From: Lysobacteraceae bacterium | GTDB taxonomy: Bacteria; Pseudomonadota; Gammaproteobacteria; Xanthomonadales; Xanthomonadaceae | Reading direction: 5' to 3' | NCBI GenBank assembly: GCA_014879375.1 | Contig: JACSSF010000040.1 | Location: 1-32,050 of the forward strand | DNA length: 32,050 nucleotides | Shown: one piece after another, positions 1 through 7,858 of the stretch | Layout of the letters: each line of letters starts with the position of its first letter | How positions within the stretch are numbered: position 1 is the stretch's first letter | Notes under the pieces: generated by a model | The model's database searches: none | What the model saw: only the letters and a program-made list of their open reading frames with translations | What the model was told of the DNA's origin: nothing | Position numbers and translations under genes: made by a program

Positions 1-87
1 ACCATTCGCCGGCGTCGCGTGGCATCCATGGTTTCCCGTACACTTACCACCAGCTTTCATCCGAACAATCCCCCGGAGGGGTCACAC

Positions 88-327
88 ATGAGCAATATCG
101 AAGAGCGCGTCAAGAAGATCGTGGTTGAGCAACTGGGCGTGAAGGAAGACGACGTCACCAACAGCGCGTCGTTCGTTGACGATCTGGGCGCCGATTCGCT
201 TGATACCGTCGAGCTGGTCATGGCACTGGAAGAAGAGTTCGAGTGCGAGATCCCGGACGAAGATGCCGAGAAGATCACCAACGTGCAGCAGGCCATCGAT
301 TACGTGAAGGCTCACGTCAAGGCTTGA
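88..327 (+). CDS. acpP: Acyl carrier protein
   Basis: Acyl carrier protein, 79 aa, the cytosolic carrier of growing acyl chains in type II fatty-acid synthesis. The phosphopantetheine attachment motif GADSLD is present, with Ser37 as the modified residue, followed by the acidic helix II ([14 protein letters not shown]) typical of the family. The ORF track starts upstream at position 19. I choose the ATG at 88 because it follows a strong Shine-Dalgarno (GGAGGGG, 75-81) at good spacing and gives the standard family N-terminus ([12 protein letters not shown]). The next gene is fabF, as in most gammaproteobacteria. The preceding fabG and fabD would lie outside the window. Confidence 0.98.
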   Translation: MSNIEERVKKIVVEQLGVKEDDVTNSASFVDDLGADSLDTVELVMALEEEFECEIPDEDAEKITNVQQAIDYVKAHVKA

Positions 328-352
328 TCCTGCGTTCGCAGGCTTGACGCGC

Positions 353-373
353 AGGGCCGCCTTGAGCGGCCTT
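353..373 (+). terminator. Hairpin between acpP and fabF, likely partial terminator
   Basis: Inverted repeat AGGGCCGC / GCGGCCTT with a 5-nt loop (CTTGA). The core is six G-C pairs, extended by one G-U and one A-T pair. The downstream sequence (TTGTGCATGTTT) is only modestly T-rich. A partial terminator here would let acpP be made in large excess over fabF, which fits the need for abundant ACP. A smaller hairpin (CCTGC-GTTC-GCAGG) lies just upstream. Termination itself is inferred. Confidence 0.5.
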
Positions 374-430
374 GTGCATGTTTGAAGCCGCGACATCGAA
401 CCACGCAACACACGCATTACCGGAGCCCGC

Positions 431-1669
431 ATGTCCAAACGTCGCGTCGTCATCACCGGCCTCGGCATCCTTTCGCCGCTCGGCAACGACCTTGAATCCA
501 CCTGGGCCGGCATCAAGGCCGGGCGTTCGGGCATCGGCCCGATCACCCATTTCGATGCCAGCACCTTTCCAACCCGCATCGCCGGCGAGGTGAAGGATTT
601 CGATCCGGCCACGTTCATCAGTCCGAAGGACATCAAGAAGATGGACCCGTTCGTGCACTACGGCGTCGCCGCGGGGCTGATGGCGATCAAGGACGCCGGG
701 CTGGAAATCGCAGGCGACGACGCCGAGCGCATCGGCATCGCGGTCGGCGCGGGCATCGGTGGCCTGTCCGGCATCGAAGACACTACGCTGAAATACGCCA
801 ACGGCGGCGTGCGCAAGATCTCGCCCTTCTACGTGCCCAGCACGATCATCAACATGGTCTCCGGCCAGTTGTCGATCATGACCGGCGCCAAGGGCCCGAA
901 CATCGCCGCGGTCACCGCGTGCACCACGGCCACCCACAACATCGGCCTGGCCTACCGGATGATCCAGTACGGCGAAGCGGACGTGATGGTCTGCGGCGGC
1001 GCCGAATACGCCACCACGCCGACCGCGGTCGGCGGTTTCTGCGCGATGAAGGCGCTCTCCACCCGCAACGACGATCCGACGCGCGCCTCGCGCCCGTGGG
1101 ACGAAGGCCGCGACGGCTTCGTGATGGGCGATGGCGCCGGCGTGCTGGTGATCGAGGAATACGAACATGCGAAGGCGCGTGGCGCGCGCATCTATGCGGA
1201 AATCATCGGTTTCGGCATGAGCGGCGACGCCTACCACATGACCGCGCCGAGCGAGAGCGGCGAAGGCGCCGCGCGCTGCATGGTCAACGCGATGCGCGAT
1301 GCCGGCCTCAATGCCGGCGACATCGGTTACATCAACGCGCACGGCACGTCCACGCCTGCGGGCGACCTGGCCGAGACGATGGCGGTCAAGGCCGCGCTCG
1401 GCGAGGCCGCGAAGTCAGTGATGGTCAGCTCGACCAAGTCGATGACCGGGCATTTGCTCGGCGCGGCGGGTGGCGTGGAAGCCGTGTTCTCCGCGATGGC
1501 GCTGAAGGAAGGGGTGATTCCGCCGACGATCAACCTCGACCATCCATCCGAAGGCTGCGATTTGGACTACGTGCCACATACCGCGCGCGACGTGCAGGTG
1601 CATGTCGTGATGTCGAACTCCTTCGGCTTCGGCGGCACCAACGGCACGCTGGTGTTCCGTCGCGTCTGA
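431..1669 (+). CDS. fabF: Beta-ketoacyl-ACP synthase II
   Basis: KAS II, 412 aa, condenses malonyl-ACP with acyl-ACP in fatty-acid elongation. The thiolase-fold catalytic set is complete: Cys164 in TACTTATH, His304 in [11 protein letters not shown], Lys336 in SSTKSMTGH and His341. The C-terminal glycine-rich [10 protein letters not shown] motif is present. Length matches E. coli FabF (413 aa). The ATG at 431 follows a CGGAG ribosome-binding site. The pairing with acpP is the canonical arrangement. Nothing unusual is seen. Confidence 0.98.
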   Translation: MSKRRVVITGLGILSPLGNDLESTWAGIKAGRSGIGPITHFDASTFPTRIAGEVKDFDPATFISPKDIKKMDPFVHYGVAAGLMAIKDAGLEIAGDDAERIGIAVGAGIGGLSGIEDTTLKYANGGVRKISPFYVPSTIINMVSGQLSIMTGAKGPNIAAVTACTTATHNIGLAYRMIQYGEADVMVCGGAEYATTPTAVGGFCAMKALSTRNDDPTRASRPWDEGRDGFVMGDGAGVLVIEEYEHAKARGARIYAEIIGFGMSGDAYHMTAPSESGEGAARCMVNAMRDAGLNAGDIGYINAHGTSTPAGDLAETMAVKAALGEAAKSVMVSSTKSMTGHLLGAAGGVEAVFSAMALKEGVIPPTINLDHPSEGCDLDYVPHTARDVQVHVVMSNSFGFGGTNGTLVFRRV

Positions 1670-1702
1670 GCACGAGCGCCGGCCAGCCCGGCGCCAAGCC
1701 CC

Positions 1703-3085
1703 ATGTTGATCGAATCCATCGCCACGCCGCTCGACCTTGCGGCGCTGCGACGCGTGGCGCCTGCACGTTACCCGTTGCTGGCGGTGTCGTCCGCCGCCGC
1801 GCTCGACGCATCCGCGCGCAAGCACGCGCGCTGGGACTTGCTGCTCGCGACCAATGGCGAGGGCTTCGTGCGCGAAGCCGACGGCCCGTTGCGCGATCTG
1901 TCCGGCAAAACGCTGGCAGGCGGATTCCTCGATCACCTCGAACAGGTTTGGCAGGCGCATCGCCTGCCGCATCGTGATGCGAACAGGGCGGTCGATGCGC
2001 TGCCGTTTCGCGGTGGCTGGGCGCTCCATCTTGGCTATGAGTTGGTGCAGGAAGTCGAGCCGATCCTGGATCTGCCACGCGCCGCAGGACGTCTGCCGAT
2101 GGCGGCGGCCCTGCGCTGCCCGGTGGCGGTGCTGCATGACCACGCGACTGGCGACGTGCTGCTGATGTCGGAAGCGGGTGCGGAAGAGTTGCGCGATGCG
2201 GTGCTGGCCGATATCGCTGCGGTCGCGGCATTGCAGGATTTGCCGGAATGGCAGCCACCCACATCGATGGAGGAAGACGCGCCGGCACGTTTCACCGACG
2301 GCGTGCGGCGCGTGCTTGACTACCTCGCCGCCGGCGACGTGTTCCAGGTGAACCTGTCGCGTGCCTGGCAGGCGCGTTTCGACGCGCCGCTTGATCCCGC
2401 GATGCTGCATCGGCAACTGACGCAGGCCAATCCCGCGCCTTTCGCAGGCGTGTTCGCGTTTGAGGACTGGGCCGTGGTCAGCGCATCGCCCGAGCGCCTG
2501 GTGTCGATCCGCGGCGATGTCGCCGAAACCCGTCCCATTGCCGGTACCAGGCCGCGCATGGCGGGTGATGACGATGCCGGGCGCGTGCGCGAGCTGATCG
2601 GCCATCCCAAGGAGCGCGCCGAGCACGTGATGCTGGTCGACTTGGAGCGCAACGACCTGGGCCGGGTCTGCGTCGGCGGTAGCGTGGAGGTGGACGAGTT
2701 GATGACGGTGGAGAGCTACGCGCACGTGCATCACATCGTCAGCAACGTGCGTGGCGTGTTGCGCGACGATGCAAGCCCGGTCGACGTGATCCGCGCGACG
2801 TTCCCCGGCGGCACCATCACTGGCGCGCCGAAAGTGCGCTGCATGGAGCTCATCGCGGAGCTGGAGAACCTGGGTCGCAGCGCCTATACCGGGGCGATGG
2901 GCTGGCTGAACCGCGATGGCGATCTTGATCTCAACATCCTCATCCGCAGCGCGGAGGTCGAGGACGACATGCTGCGCTTCCGTACCGGCGCCGGCATCGT
3001 GATCGATTCCGATCCGGACAAGGAACTGGCCGAGACTCGCGCCAAGGCGCGCGGCATGTTGCGCGCGCTCGGGGTGGCGGGATGA
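1703..3085 (+). CDS. pabB: Aminodeoxychorismate synthase component I
   Basis: PabB, 460 aa, converts chorismate plus ammonia (supplied by PabA, not in this window) to 4-amino-4-deoxychorismate for folate synthesis. The chorismate-binding domain occupies about residues 195-455, with GDVFQVNLSR (211-220), ASPERL, LVDLERNDLGRV (311-322), FPGGTITGAPK (367-377) and YTGAMGW. The N-terminal ~180 residues match the PabB/TrpE N-lobe only loosely. Oddity: the motif reads PIAGT (278-282), with Ala280 where E. coli-type PabB has the catalytic Lys of PIKGT; Ala is typical of anthranilate synthase. Overlap with pabC, and no trpG/trpD nearby, favour PabB over TrpE. The start codon ATG at 1703 lacks an obvious Shine-Dalgarno sequence. 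Confidence 0.9.
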   Translation: MLIESIATPLDLAALRRVAPARYPLLAVSSAAALDASARKHARWDLLLATNGEGFVREADGPLRDLSGKTLAGGFLDHLEQVWQAHRLPHRDANRAVDALPFRGGWALHLGYELVQEVEPILDLPRAAGRLPMAAALRCPVAVLHDHATGDVLLMSEAGAEELRDAVLADIAAVAALQDLPEWQPPTSMEEDAPARFTDGVRRVLDYLAAGDVFQVNLSRAWQARFDAPLDPAMLHRQLTQANPAPFAGVFAFEDWAVVSASPERLVSIRGDVAETRPIAGTRPRMAGDDDAGRVRELIGHPKERAEHVMLVDLERNDLGRVCVGGSVEVDELMTVESYAHVHHIVSNVRGVLRDDASPVDVIRATFPGGTITGAPKVRCMELIAELENLGRSAYTGAMGWLNRDGDLDLNILIRSAEVEDDMLRFRTGAGIVIDSDPDKELAETRAKARGMLRALGVAG

Positions 3086-3900
3086 CGGTGCGGATGTTCC
3101 TGGGCAGTGAACCCGTGACGGCCGTCGCGCCGGATGATCGCGGCCTGGCGTATGGCGAATCCTTGTTCGAGACGATGCGCGCACATCGCGGCACGCTGCC
3201 GTGGTGGACGGCGCACATGGCAAGGTTGCGGCATGGCGCCGAACGCTTGGCGATGCCGTTGCCCGATGTTGCGCACATGCACGCGGCGGCACGGGAATTG
3301 CTGGATGGCGCGGATGGCGTGCTCAAGCTGCAGCTCACGCGTGGGGGTGGCGTACGCGGTTATGCGCCGGACATGGACGCACCACCGTTCTGGATGCTGT
3401 CGGTCCACTCGTTGCCGCCACATGCCGATGCTCTTGCAGTGATCTGGTGCGAGACGACATTGGCCTCGCAACCGCGTCTTGTCGGACTCAAGCACGGCAA
3501 CCGACTTGAGCAGGTTCTCGCCGCGACCGAAGTGCGCGCCGTGCAGGCCAACGAAGGTTTGATGCGCGACGCCGCGGGCAACGTGATCGCCGCGACATCC
3601 GCCAATCTCTTCGCCTTGATCGACGGACGATGGCAAACCCCGGCGCTGGATGCCTGCGGCGTGGCGGGCGTGATGCGCGGCTGGCTGCTGGCGCATGCCG
3701 ATGCGCAGGTCACGTCGCTTGCACCTGACGACATCGACGGCGCCGATGCGGTTTTCCTGTGCAACGCGGTGCGCGGTATCCTGCCAGTCCGACGGTTGGA
3801 CGCTCGCGTCTGGTCACAGGTCCGTCCGGAGATTCGCGCGCTGCAATCGGCGTTGGCGCAGGCGCATCCGGGATTCGACGCATCCATGGAGGCATCGTGA
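3082..3900 (+). CDS. pabC: Aminodeoxychorismate lyase
   Basis: Fold-type IV PLP enzyme, 272 aa, that eliminates pyruvate from aminodeoxychorismate to give p-aminobenzoate. Recognisable elements are DRGLAYGESLFETMR (19-33), LQLTRGGGVRGY (83-94) and the PLP lysine Lys137 in LKHGNRLEQVLA, nearly identical to the KHLNRLEQVL of E. coli PabC. The conserved Glu that normally contacts the PLP pyridine nitrogen (VTECCAANLF in E. coli) appears as Ala170 in NVIAATSANLF. The start overlaps the pabB stop by 4 nt (ATGA), indicating translational coupling. D-amino-acid or branched-chain aminotransferases share the fold, but the position after pabB and the Lys motif support PabC. Confidence 0.9.
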   Translation: MTVRMFLGSEPVTAVAPDDRGLAYGESLFETMRAHRGTLPWWTAHMARLRHGAERLAMPLPDVAHMHAAARELLDGADGVLKLQLTRGGGVRGYAPDMDAPPFWMLSVHSLPPHADALAVIWCETTLASQPRLVGLKHGNRLEQVLAATEVRAVQANEGLMRDAAGNVIAATSANLFALIDGRWQTPALDACGVAGVMRGWLLAHADAQVTSLAPDDIDGADAVFLCNAVRGILPVRRLDARVWSQVRPEIRALQSALAQAHPGFDASMEAS

Positions 3901-5084
3901 AAAAAACAGGTTGCCGCAGCGCCCTGACCACCGCGTTCCTGTTCCTCGTCTGCGTCGTGCTGGCGCTCGGCGTGGTCTGGCAGCGCGGCAAGCACTTTGC
4001 CGATGCGCCGATCCAGGGCCTTGCGCCGGATGCCTCGCTGGTGGTCGCGCGGGGCGATTCGTTCAAGACGGTGCTCGGCAAGATCCGCGCGGTGGGTATC
4101 GAGTCCGGCCATGACGTCGAATGGCAGGCATTGGCGAAATTGACCGGCGCCGCCGGCAGGATCCAGATCGGCGAGTACGCGCTGCCGGAGGGCATCACCC
4201 CGCGCCGGCTGTTGATCGACATGCGCGACGGCAAGGTGGTGAGTTATCGCTTCACGCTGGTGGAAGGCTGGAACATCCGCGACCTGCGCCGTGCGCTCGC
4301 CCGCGCATCCAACCTCAAGCAGGAAACCGCCGGTATGAGCAACGAGGCGCTGATGAAGGCGCTGGGCCACCCGGATCAGCATCCTGAAGGGCGCTTCCTG
4401 CCCGAGACCTACCAGTACAACCGCAGCGAAAGCGACCTGGGCGTGCTGAAGCGCGCCTACGCGGCGATGGAAAAGGCGCTGGACGAGACCTGGCAGGGCC
4501 GCGACCCGGAAACGCCGTTCAAGACGCAGTACGAGTTGCTGACCATGGCCTCGATCATCGAGAAGGAGACCGGGCTCGCCGAGGAACGCGCGCAGATCGC
4601 CGGCGTGTTTGATCGTCGCCTGAAGCTCGGCATGCGCCTGGAAACCGACCCGACCATCATCTACGGGCTGGGCGATGCCTACCAAGGCAACATCACCTGG
4701 GCGCACCTGCGCACCGACGGCCCGTACAACACGCGCACGCGCGCCGGCCTGCCGCCGACCCCGATCGCGATGCCCGGCCTTGCCTCGCTGCAGGCAGCGG
4801 CGCATCCGGCGCCGGGTGATGCGATCTTCTTCGTGGCGATGGGCGATGGCAGCGGCCGCAGCCGCTTTGCTTCCACCTATCCCGAACACCAGCGCAACGT
4901 GGCGGCTTATCTTGCGAATCGTCGTGCCGATGCACGCCGCGCCGACGAGCCCATGCGCGGCACCGTGACCGTGTCGCGCGATGGCGCGGTCGAAAGCGTG
5001 TCCGATGCCGAGCCGGCCGAGGGCGCGGCGCCCGCGCTGCCGGCCGAGCAGCCATTGCCTTCTGCAACGTCGCCCGCACGATGA
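3897..5084 (+). CDS. mltG: Endolytic murein transglycosylase MltG
   Basis: Inner-membrane lytic transglycosylase (YceG family), 395 aa, which cleaves nascent glycan strands and is thought to terminate peptidoglycan polymerisation. There is one N-terminal membrane segment (about 10-28), then a periplasmic LysM-like region and the YceG domain. Catalytic Glu222 lies in MASIIEKETGLAEER, aligning with E218 of E. coli. DPTIIYGLG and YNTRTRAGLPPTPI are also family motifs. I use the GTG at 3897, which overlaps the pabC stop (GTGA) and follows GGAGG, rather than the track start inside pabC. The C-terminal ~50 residues form an Ala/Pro/Glu-rich tail beyond the family core, probably disordered. Confidence 0.95.
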   Translation: MKKTGCRSALTTAFLFLVCVVLALGVVWQRGKHFADAPIQGLAPDASLVVARGDSFKTVLGKIRAVGIESGHDVEWQALAKLTGAAGRIQIGEYALPEGITPRRLLIDMRDGKVVSYRFTLVEGWNIRDLRRALARASNLKQETAGMSNEALMKALGHPDQHPEGRFLPETYQYNRSESDLGVLKRAYAAMEKALDETWQGRDPETPFKTQYELLTMASIIEKETGLAEERAQIAGVFDRRLKLGMRLETDPTIIYGLGDAYQGNITWAHLRTDGPYNTRTRAGLPPTPIAMPGLASLQAAAHPAPGDAIFFVAMGDGSGRSRFASTYPEHQRNVAAYLANRRADARRADEPMRGTVTVSRDGAVESVSDAEPAEGAAPALPAEQPLPSATSPAR

Positions 5085-5716
5085 AGCCGCTGCAGACGTA
5101 TCCGCGCTTCGTCAGCATCGAAGGCGGCGAGGGCGCCGGCAAGAGCACGGTCATCAATGCCCTGCGCAGCGTGCTGGAAGCGCAAGGCGAGCGCGTGGTC
5201 AGCACTCGCGAACCGGGCGGCACGCCGCTGGCGGAGATGATCCGCGACCTGCTGCTGGACCCCGCGCATGAACCCGCCACGCCGGAAACCGAGACCCTGC
5301 TGATGTTCGCCGCGCGTGCCCAGCATGTGCGCGAAACCATCGTGCCTTCGCTTGAATCCGGTGCGTGGGTGCTGTGCGACCGCTTCACCGATTCGAGCTA
5401 CGCCTACCAGGGCGCCGGGCGTGGCGTGGATGCGGCGTTCATCGCCACGCTGGAGCGCGATTGCGTCGGCATCGTCCCGGCGCTGACCTTCCTGCTGGAT
5501 ATCGATGTCGCGGCAGGGCGTGCGCGCATGCACTCGCGCGGCGGCGCTCCGGATCGCATCGAACGCGAACGCGATGAATTCTTCCAGCGCGTGCGTGCAG
5601 GCTTCCTCCATCGCGCCGAGGCCGATCCACGGCGTTTCCGCGTCATCGATGCCGCCCAGCCGATGGATGTCGTGGCTGCGGCAGCGCTGTCCGCGCTCGA
5701 GGCATATCGCGCATGA
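5081..5716 (+). CDS. tmk: Thymidylate kinase
   Basis: dTMP kinase, 211 aa, phosphorylates dTMP to dTDP for DNA synthesis. The P-loop EGGEGAGKST lies at about 14-23, followed by the dTMP-binding TREPGGTPLAE, the CDRFTDSSYAYQGAGRG segment and the LID region DRIERERDEFF. The length is usual for bacteria. The start overlaps the mltG stop by 4 nt (ATGA). The mltG-tmk-holB order is widely conserved in gammaproteobacteria. Confidence 0.97.
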   Translation: MKPLQTYPRFVSIEGGEGAGKSTVINALRSVLEAQGERVVSTREPGGTPLAEMIRDLLLDPAHEPATPETETLLMFAARAQHVRETIVPSLESGAWVLCDRFTDSSYAYQGAGRGVDAAFIATLERDCVGIVPALTFLLDIDVAAGRARMHSRGGAPDRIERERDEFFQRVRAGFLHRAEADPRRFRVIDAAQPMDVVAAAALSALEAYRA

Positions 5717-6717
5717 GCGAAGTGCTCGCCCCGTGGCAGCAACGCGTGTACGACAAGGCCGCGGCCGCGTTGGATGCAGGACGCCTGCCGCATGGCCTGT
5801 TGTTCGCCGGGCCACAGCGCCTCGGCAAACGCGCCGTCGCGGAAAAACTGGCGATGCGTGCGTTGTGCATGGGGCACGCACCGGGCGAGGAAGCCTGCGG
5901 TCGATGCCGCAGCTGCCAGCTGTATTCATCGCGGAACCAGATGGATCCGGTCGAGACGCGGCCCGATGGCACGCTGGCGCATCCCGATGGCCATCCGGCG
6001 CATCCGGACGCGCGCTTCATCAGCTATGCCGTCAATGACAAGACCCACAAGATGCGCAGCGAAATCGTCATCGAGCAGATTCGCACGATGAGCGGCAAGC
6101 TGGCGCTGACCCCGCAGTACGGCGAGAACCAGGTCGCGATCATCGAGCCTGCCGACGCGATCAACCACGCCGCCTGCAACGCGCTGCTGAAGACGCTGGA
6201 AGAGCCACAGCCGGGGCGTTTTCTGTGGCTGGTGAGCGCGCAGCCCGCGCGTCTGCCCGCCACCATTCGTAGCCGCGTGCAGGTGCTGGAGTTCCGCCTG
6301 CCACCACGGGACGAGGCGCGTGCGTGGCTGGTTGCGCAGGGACACAAGGCGGCGCAGGCCGACGAAGCGCTCGCCATCGCGCGTGGCCATCCGGGCCTGG
6401 CCCACGAATGGCTGGAGCAGGGCGCGCTGGCCTTGCGCGCCGAGGTCGTCACCGATCTTGACCGGCTGACGCGGGACGATTCGGGCGCCGCGGGCATCGC
6501 CCAGCGCTGGGCCGGCGATGAAGACGTGGCATTGCGCCTGCGCTTTGCCGCCGACATCGCTGCCGAACGCGCGCGTGTGGCCGATGGCCACGACATTCGC
6601 CTCTTGGCTGCATGGTTCGACCAGGCCAATCGCACACGCGAGCTGCTGCGCACCACGGTTCGCGCGGAGCTGGCGATCCTCGACCTGCTGCTGGCCTGGC
6701 CGCGCCCACGCAGCTGA
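5713..6717 (+). CDS. holB: DNA polymerase III delta' subunit
   Basis: Delta' subunit of the sliding-clamp loader, 334 aa. The AAA+ fold shows a P-loop-like GPQRLGKR (33-40), a zinc-binding cysteine set C52-x9-C62-x2-C65-x2-C68, LTPQYGENQVAII, and ALLKTLEEP (157-164). Between the zinc module and the IRTMSGKL segment there is an insertion of about 25 residues, including a short AHPDGHPAHPD repeat, compared with E. coli. The arginine-finger SRC motif reads SRV (187-189), so Ser and Arg are kept but Cys is lost. It overlaps tmk by 4 nt. The C-terminal collar domain is more divergent, as usual for HolB. Confidence 0.94.
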   Translation: MSEVLAPWQQRVYDKAAAALDAGRLPHGLLFAGPQRLGKRAVAEKLAMRALCMGHAPGEEACGRCRSCQLYSSRNQMDPVETRPDGTLAHPDGHPAHPDARFISYAVNDKTHKMRSEIVIEQIRTMSGKLALTPQYGENQVAIIEPADAINHAACNALLKTLEEPQPGRFLWLVSAQPARLPATIRSRVQVLEFRLPPRDEARAWLVAQGHKAAQADEALAIARGHPGLAHEWLEQGALALRAEVVTDLDRLTRDDSGAAGIAQRWAGDEDVALRLRFAADIAAERARVADGHDIRLLAAWFDQANRTRELLRTTVRAELAILDLLLAWPRPRS

Positions 6718-6729
6718 AACATCCGGCGC

Positions 6730-6757
6730 GGAACTTCGCGTCGTCCGCCTTGTCACA
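6730..6757 (+). promoter_or_regulatory. Candidate sigma-E (RpoE) promoter upstream of the 217-aa gene and pilZ
   Basis: -35 element GGAACTT at 6730-6736, a 16-nt spacer, then GTCACA at 6752-6757. This has the same layout and spacing as the rpoE promoter in this window (GGAACTT-N16-TCAGA) and fits the GGAACT-N15-17-GTCNNA consensus as I remember it for Xanthomonadaceae sigma-E. The predicted transcription start near 6764 leaves a short leader containing the AGGGAA ribosome-binding site (6771-6776) and the ATG at 6783. The match is seen in the sequence; use by RpoE is inferred. Confidence 0.6.
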
Positions 6758-6782
6758 TCCGCATCGCCGCAGGGAAGCGCGC

Positions 6783-7436
6783 ATGCAAACGACGACAGGC
6801 CACGCATCGGGAAGGAAGATGTCGCAGGATGGCGGCAGGCTGTCATGGCCGGCGCTGCTGGTTTCGCTTGCCATCAACGGGCTGGTCTGGGGCGGGTTGG
6901 CACTGGTCTATCAACGCGCTTCGCGCGGAAGTGAGGATGTCGCATTGCCGCGCACGCCCATCGTCTGGCTGCAGCCGATCGCATCGCCGCCTCGGGACGT
7001 ACCGCTGCACCCACGGCCACGTGATTCGGGCGCCAGGGCGCTGCCATCGAAACGGTCGCCCGCGACATCGACCCGCCTGCTCGACATCGCGCCATCGCCG
7101 GCCGAGAACGTGCAGGCCGATGACGACTGGCATTCCGCGCAAAGGCCGGTCGATGCAGGCAAGCCAGGCAGCCAGGGCCCGATGTTTCCTGCCGATCCGC
7201 TGCAATTGCGCCGCGCCCAGCCGTTTCCTCCGGCCATCACGCGGCTCAAGATTCGTCTGCGCGAGGCTCGCGGGCTGGCATCGATCGCGCAGGCCAAGAC
7301 GTGTGGGGTCTTGTTGCGGCAATGGGAAGGCATGCGACTGAACGCGGCCATCGACCGGGTGCCGTTTGGTCTGGATCAACCCGCGGGCCGGGAGGTGGTC
7401 TGGCGCACGATGCAGGCGGAGGGCTGTCTGGATTGA
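6783..7436 (+). CDS. Uncharacterised single-pass membrane protein, Pro-rich
   Basis: I do not recognise a family for this 217-aa protein. It has a short basic N-terminus, one membrane-spanning segment (about 21-43, WPALLVSLAINGLVWGGLALVY), and then a Pro/Ser/Arg-rich, probably extended periplasmic region to about 150. The C-terminal segment (150-217) looks more ordered and carries two cysteines (C174, C215). The overall shape recalls TonB-like or periplasm-spanning adaptors, but no diagnostic motif is present. The ATG at 6783 follows AGGGAA at 6-nt spacing; a later ATG at 6819 is possible. It lies between holB and pilZ behind a sigma-E-like promoter, so a role in the envelope stress response or type IV pili is an inference from context. 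Confidence 0.8.
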   Translation: MQTTTGHASGRKMSQDGGRLSWPALLVSLAINGLVWGGLALVYQRASRGSEDVALPRTPIVWLQPIASPPRDVPLHPRPRDSGARALPSKRSPATSTRLLDIAPSPAENVQADDDWHSAQRPVDAGKPGSQGPMFPADPLQLRRAQPFPPAITRLKIRLREARGLASIAQAKTCGVLLRQWEGMRLNAAIDRVPFGLDQPAGREVVWRTMQAEGCLD

Positions 7437-7479
7437 GCGCAGCAGGTATCCTCGTCCCAATCCCGCGCAGGAATTCCCG

Positions 7480-7839
7480 ATGACACCCCCTCCCGGCGGC
7501 ACCCGCCAGAGCATTCTCAACGTCAGCCTGCCCGACGAAGGCGCGCTCTACAGCGCCTACATGCCCTTCATCAAGGGCGGCGGGTTGTTCGCGCAGACGC
7601 CCAATCGCCTGCCGCTGGGCCAGCCGGTCTTCATGATGGTCACCTTGCCCGGCTCGTCGGAGAAACTGCCGGTCTCGGGCCGGGTGTGCTGGTTCACCCC
7701 GGTCGGCGCGCAGGGCAACCGGCCCGCGGGCGTCGGCGTGCAGTTCGACGACACCCCGGAGGGCTACCAGTTGAAGGCGAAGATCGAATCGTTGCTGGCC
7801 GGCCGCCTGGAAAGCGAGAAACCGACCTACACGATGTAA
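7480..7839 (+). CDS. pilZ: Type IV pilus assembly protein PilZ
   Basis: Single-domain PilZ protein, 119 aa, required for type IV pilus biogenesis. In Xanthomonas it is reported to bind PilB and the EAL/GGDEF protein FimX. The core ALYSAYMPFIKGGGLFAQTP and the tail VGVQFDDTPEG...KPTYTM closely match the Xanthomonas PilZ type. It lacks the RxxxR c-di-GMP-binding motif, as is normal for this subclass, so direct ligand binding is not expected. The start at 7480 follows AGGA at good spacing; the longer ORF in the track runs back into the preceding gene. Position downstream of holB is conserved in relatives. It probably shares the upstream sigma-E-like promoter through the 217-aa gene. Confidence 0.95.
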   Translation: MTPPPGGTRQSILNVSLPDEGALYSAYMPFIKGGGLFAQTPNRLPLGQPVFMMVTLPGSSEKLPVSGRVCWFTPVGAQGNRPAGVGVQFDDTPEGYQLKAKIESLLAGRLESEKPTYTM

Positions 7840-7858
7840 GGCCGGGTTCCACGTTCGC

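Noticed and set aside
1703-3085. Calling the chorismate enzyme TrpE because of its PIAGT motif
   Set aside because: It overlaps pabC and lacks trpG, trpD and trpC neighbours. The length and context fit PabB; the motif is reported as an oddity instead.
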